Part shown: positions 60,843-64,000 of the stretch, piece by piece
Layout: the number at the start of each line of letters is the position of its first letter
How positions within the stretch are numbered: the stretch's first letter is position 1
From: Bacteroidales bacterium UBA4070
Lineage (GTDB): Bacteria; Bacteroidota; Bacteroidia; Bacteroidales; VadinHA17
DNA: 64,000 bases
NCBI GenBank assembly: GCA_002383485.1
Contig: DFYY01000053.1
Location: 85,617-149,616 of the forward strand
Direction: 5' to 3'
Translations under genes and position numbers: made by a program
The notes under the pieces: model-generated
What the model was told of the DNA's origin: nothing
The model's input: the letters and a program-made list of their open reading frames with translations, nothing else
The model's database searches: none

Positions 60843-62582
60843 ATGAAAATAAACAGACTGTTTTTAATCCCGGGCGCCTTAATGGTACTTGCAGTTGCAG
60901 GTTGCGGCAGCAAGGCGCTGATAACGGCAAGGCTTGCAGCCCCCGCTAATACTGATCTCATCCTGGTAAACCAGGCCGGATATCTGCCCGGCGCCGAAAA
61001 GGTGGCCCTTCTGAGGACAGACACTGACATTTTCGAGCTTATCGATGCTGTTACCGGAAAGAATGTCTTCGGTGCTGAACCGGGTGCACCGGTTTACTGG
61101 GAGCTGTCAGGCGATACGGTCCGTGCAGCTGATTTTTCATCTTTTACAACACCGGGCACCTACAGGATCTGCCTTACAGGAACCGATGTCTGCTCCGCAC
61201 CTTTCCGCATCGGGGATGATGTCTATGGCGAGATCACCGCATCGGCGGTACGCTCCTATTATCTTAACCGCTCCGGCATTGAGATAACAGAAGCCCACGG
61301 AGGCAAATGGGCGCGTCCTGCAGGCCACCCTGATACGGCAGTGATTGTGCACGCCTCTGCCGCATCTGCCGGCCGGCCGGCAGGAACGGTCATCTCAAGC
61401 CCGGGGGGATGGTATGATGCAGGCGACTACAACAAGTACATAGTCAACAGCAGCATCACAAACTATACCCTGCTGCTGTTCTACCAGATGTTCCCGGAGT
61501 ATTGCAGATCGCTGAACCTCAACATTCCCGAAAGCAGCAATGATGTTCCTGACCTGGTAGATGAACTGCTCTGGAACCTGAAATGGTACCTGACAATGCA
61601 GGATCCGGCTGACGGAGGGGTGTACCACAAGCTTACAAACCTGAACTTCTGTGGGTTTGTGATGCCTCACGAGGCCACCGATCCCAGATATGTCGTAATG
61701 AAAAGCACCGCTGCCACTCTTGACTTTGCAGCCGTCACCGCCATGGCACACCGTATATTTGCCAATGACCCTTCAGAGGAACTCAGGACACTTGCAGCCA
61801 GCTGCCTCGAGGCATCCGGTAAGGCAATGAAATGGGCTGAAAATCACCCTGATGTGATCTACAAACAGCCTGCCGATGTGAGCACTGGCGCCTACGGCGA
61901 TGAGAACCTCTCCGACGAGCTCTTCTGGGCCCGGACAGAGAGGGCTATTGCCACCGGGATGGTCCCGGAACAGGGCTTCCTCGACGGTGTTGCGGCAGCA
62001 ACCCCTTCATGGAACCAGTCGGAAATGCTGGGACTCATCTCGCTTGCACTCAGCACTGATGAGGCATTTGAACCATTGCGCGAAGAAGCTGTTGAGATGA
62101 TACTCGATTATGCTGACGCTTTGACTGAAAAATCCCGGAGCTGTCCCTACCGCATCAGCCTCGACCGGTTTGACTGGGGCAGTACTTCAGGGGTTGCCAA
62201 CCAGGCCATGATAAAGATCGTCGCCATGAAGCTCTCGGGCAGTGACAGGTTCCTCCCATCCGTTCAGGCTGACCTGAACTGGCTCCTGGGTACGAATCCG
62301 ACAGGGTACTGCTTCGTCACCGGGTTCGGGACCCTTTCGCCTATGAATATCCATCACCGTCCCTCGGGCGCTGACGGCGTTCCTGAGCCGGTGCCGGGAT
62401 TCCTTGTTGGCGGTCCGAACACGGTAGTGATGAATGACTGCCAGCCGCCGGTTGAAAGGTCAACCTTCCCGGCTAAGTCCTACTCAGACGTCGAGTGCAG
62501 CTACTCCACAAATGAGATTGCAATAAACTGGAACGCCCCGCTGGTGTTCCTGCTCGGTGCGATGGACAGCATGAGACCGTAA
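60843..62582 (+). CDS. GH9 endoglucanase, lipoprotein
   Basis: A 579-residue lipoprotein (lipobox VAGC, Cys ~21). An N-terminal Ig-like CelD_N domain (~35-125, ILVNQAGYLPGAEKVALLRT) precedes the (alpha/alpha)6 GH9 domain. The catalytic aspartates lie in GGWYDAGDYNKYIVN (~188-202), the conserved histidine in HHRPSGAD (~502), and the acid glutamate in STNEIAINWNAP (~555). It should cleave beta-1,4-glucan or glucomannan at the outer surface or in the periplasm. It follows the GH94 gene by four bases, consistent with supply of cellobiose for that enzyme. Confidence 0.95.
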   Translation: MKINRLFLIPGALMVLAVAGCGSKALITARLAAPANTDLILVNQAGYLPGAEKVALLRTDTDIFELIDAVTGKNVFGAEPGAPVYWELSGDTVRAADFSSFTTPGTYRICLTGTDVCSAPFRIGDDVYGEITASAVRSYYLNRSGIEITEAHGGKWARPAGHPDTAVIVHASAASAGRPAGTVISSPGGWYDAGDYNKYIVNSSITNYTLLLFYQMFPEYCRSLNLNIPESSNDVPDLVDELLWNLKWYLTMQDPADGGVYHKLTNLNFCGFVMPHEATDPRYVVMKSTAATLDFAAVTAMAHRIFANDPSEELRTLAASCLEASGKAMKWAENHPDVIYKQPADVSTGAYGDENLSDELFWARTERAIATGMVPEQGFLDGVAAATPSWNQSEMLGLISLALSTDEAFEPLREEAVEMILDYADALTEKSRSCPYRISLDRFDWGSTSGVANQAMIKIVAMKLSGSDRFLPSVQADLNWLLGTNPTGYCFVTGFGTLSPMNIHHRPSGADGVPEPVPGFLVGGPNTVVMNDCQPPVERSTFPAKSYSDVECSYSTNEIAINWNAPLVFLLGAMDSMRP

Positions 62583-62641
62583 CCCGGACTGGCAGCATAT
62601 GCTGCCCAACATTGTCTGATTCCGGTAAAACCCGGATCCAA

Positions 62642-63913
62642 ATGCCTAACTTAGTGGATCAATGGAATCAGATGATGAGCACAAGAAGAACATTTATCAA
62701 ACAGGGCGGGCTGACCGCAGGAGGTCTTGCCACGGCAACAGCACTGGGAGCTGCCGTTATGCCGGCGGGTGCCGGCAGCTACTCGGCACCCGTTGCAGCA
62801 GTTTTGCCTGCAGGCAGAAACATCTACCCGGCCCCTGGCGCAGCCGATGGCATTAAGATCAGCAAGATGTTTGTTGAACCTCTCAGCATCGAGATGGAAC
62901 CATTCCCGATTGCTCTGGGAGCGATGACACATCTTGACAATGCCTTTGTCAGGATCGTTCTTGAGAACGGCATCGAAGGCTATGGTGAAGCTGCCCCGAT
63001 CATGACAATCAGCGGTGAGAACCAGCAGACGATTCTGGGTACGATTAACAGCTGCCGGGAGTTTATAATCGGCCAGGATATAAATAATTACAGAGCAATT
63101 TCATACACGCTGAAAAGTGCATTCTGGGCACAGGCGACAGCCAGGTGTGCCATTGAGATGGCACTGCTTGATGCCTACACGAAAACCCTTAATATCCCGT
63201 TCAGCAGATTTCTCGGGGGAACGGAAACAAGGGTGGAGACCGATTACACGATCGCTATCGTGCCGGCAGAACAGGCTAAGAAGGAAGCTATCCAGCTTGC
63301 TGCCGAAGGATTCAGGGTGATAAAGACAAAGGTGGGTGTCAGTCTGAAGGAGGATGTTGACAGGATTCTGGCCATAAGGGACGGCGCCCCTGACTGCGGA
63401 ATACTCATTGATGCCAACCAGGGCTATTCGCCCAAAACGGCGCTCCGTTTCATCAATGAGGTGGTAAATCATGACATCTATCCCGTAATGTTTGAGCAGC
63501 CGGTTCACAAGAATGACCTTGCAGGGATGAAGTATGTACGCGATAATACCGAGATTCTTGTTGGTGCAGATGAGTCGGTCTTCACCCGGGCTGATGCCAT
63601 CAATATTGTGCGTACCGGCTGTGCCGATGCAATAAATATCAAGCTGATGAAGTCATGCATAATAGAAGCACTGGATATCGCCGCCATCGCACGCAGTGCC
63701 AACCTGAAGCTGATGATCGGCTGCATGGTTGAGACCAACCTGGCGCTGGGATGTGCGGTTCATTTTGCTGCCGGCGTAGGCGGTTTTGACTTCATTGATC
63801 TCGATCCCTCCTTTGATGCGACAGAATGTCCCGTAAAGGGAGGACCGGTATACACAGCACCCTATTGGACGATTGGTCAGGGTCACGGCCTGGGATTCAG
63901 CAGCAGGCAATAG
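62642..63913 (+). CDS. Dipeptide epimerase-like enolase-superfamily enzyme with Tat signal
   Basis: A protein of 423 residues from the ATG at 62642 (other in-frame starts: TTG 62612 and ATG 62672). The N-terminus carries a twin-arginine signal, STRRTFIKQGGLTAGG, with a hydrophobic stretch to ~AVMPAGA, so export by Tat is predicted. The enolase-superfamily core has KTKVGV (catalytic KxK), LIDANQGY, FEQPV and GADESVFT metal-ligand motifs, and a DLDPSFDATE-like C-terminal segment typical of L-Ala-D/L-Glu-type epimerases. A periplasmic location is unusual for this family. It may act on muropeptides; context with sugar genes also allows another substrate. Confidence 0.85.
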   Translation: MPNLVDQWNQMMSTRRTFIKQGGLTAGGLATATALGAAVMPAGAGSYSAPVAAVLPAGRNIYPAPGAADGIKISKMFVEPLSIEMEPFPIALGAMTHLDNAFVRIVLENGIEGYGEAAPIMTISGENQQTILGTINSCREFIIGQDINNYRAISYTLKSAFWAQATARCAIEMALLDAYTKTLNIPFSRFLGGTETRVETDYTIAIVPAEQAKKEAIQLAAEGFRVIKTKVGVSLKEDVDRILAIRDGAPDCGILIDANQGYSPKTALRFINEVVNHDIYPVMFEQPVHKNDLAGMKYVRDNTEILVGADESVFTRADAINIVRTGCADAINIKLMKSCIIEALDIAAIARSANLKLMIGCMVETNLALGCAVHFAAGVGGFDFIDLDPSFDATECPVKGGPVYTAPYWTIGQGHGLGFSSRQ

Positions 63914-64000
63914 TGTTGGCAACAGATGCCCGTAGAGCCTGCCCTGATAGCCATTTGGCTGTAGGGGGCATCAAAAATTGTAGATGAGGAGTATCCCCAG
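63914..64000. other. Window end after the epimerase gene
   Basis: The last 87 bases contain no recognisable gene start, terminator or repeat. Whether the operon continues cannot be told. Confidence 0.4.

Noticed and set aside
1..64000. CRISPR arrays, rRNA genes, replication origin
   Set aside because: No regularly spaced repeat arrays, rRNA sequence or DnaA-box clusters were seen.

Overview
The window is a chromosomal segment from a member of the Bacteroidota, probably an environmental Bacteroidales-type organism. The evidence is a SusC/SusD pair with accompanying TIG-domain surface glycan-binding lipoproteins, a type IX secretion (T9SS) C-terminal sorting domain on one glycosidase, many lipobox lipoproteins, TAnnTTTG-type promoter elements, few Shine-Dalgarno sequences, and an ECF sigma factor coupled to a membrane protein with a barrel-like C-terminus. 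No replication origin, CRISPR array, transposase or integrase is visible.

Layout. (1) 1-12 kb, native-looking, moderate GC: the 3' end of a molybdenum hydroxylase (xanthine dehydrogenase type) with an SsnA-like aminohydrolase, an APC permease, a secreted hypothetical protein, a thioredoxin-like/glutaredoxin fusion, a solitary GroES-like protein, a serpin lipoprotein, an LVIVD-repeat lipoprotein, a small outer-membrane protein, an ECF sigma factor and its partner. It ends in a decayed paralogue of the APC permease. (2) About 11.97-19.6 kb, abruptly AT-rich: a seven-gene unit (TetR regulator, MMPL/RND exporter, LolA-like carrier, acyltransferase, patatin phospholipase, GT2 glycosyltransferase, DUF1302-like outer-membrane barrel) that looks like a dedicated lipid-modification and trans-envelope export system. 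(3) 19.6-29.4 kb: a defence operon on the minus strand with type I restriction-modification genes interleaved with an AbiE toxin-antitoxin pair and a YgjP-type metallopeptidase. A divergent HTH regulator sits beside it, with four AAGTAA-N4-TTACTT-type operators flanking the regulator gene. A tRNA-Cys with its terminator marks the right edge of this accessory block. (4) 29.5-36.6 kb: a stomatin-like protein and a mannan operon (GH5, GH26, GH130, AGE-family epimerase) divergent from an AraC-type regulator. (5) 36.6-55.4 kb: a large PUL on the minus strand (SusC, SusD, two TIG lipoproteins, a CBM35-GH26-second glycosidase with T9SS tail, GH31, esterase, GH2). (6) 55.7-64 kb: a divergent plus-strand unit (NUDIX-type regulator, sodium/solute symporter, GH94 cellobiose phosphorylase, GH9 endoglucanase, Tat-exported dipeptide epimerase-like enzyme).

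How the parts fit. The three glycan units together suggest attack on plant beta-glycans built on beta-1,4-mannose and glucose, such as (acetylated, galactosylated) glucomannan and possibly xyloglucan. Surface enzymes and SusCD import oligosaccharides; GH2, GH31 and the esterase remove side groups. Disaccharides are then split phosphorolytically: mannobiose through epimerisation to mannosyl-glucose and GH130, cellobiose through GH94. The most unusual content is the AT-rich lipid-export operon, the operator array of the defence locus, and the two-catalytic-domain T9SS enzyme.
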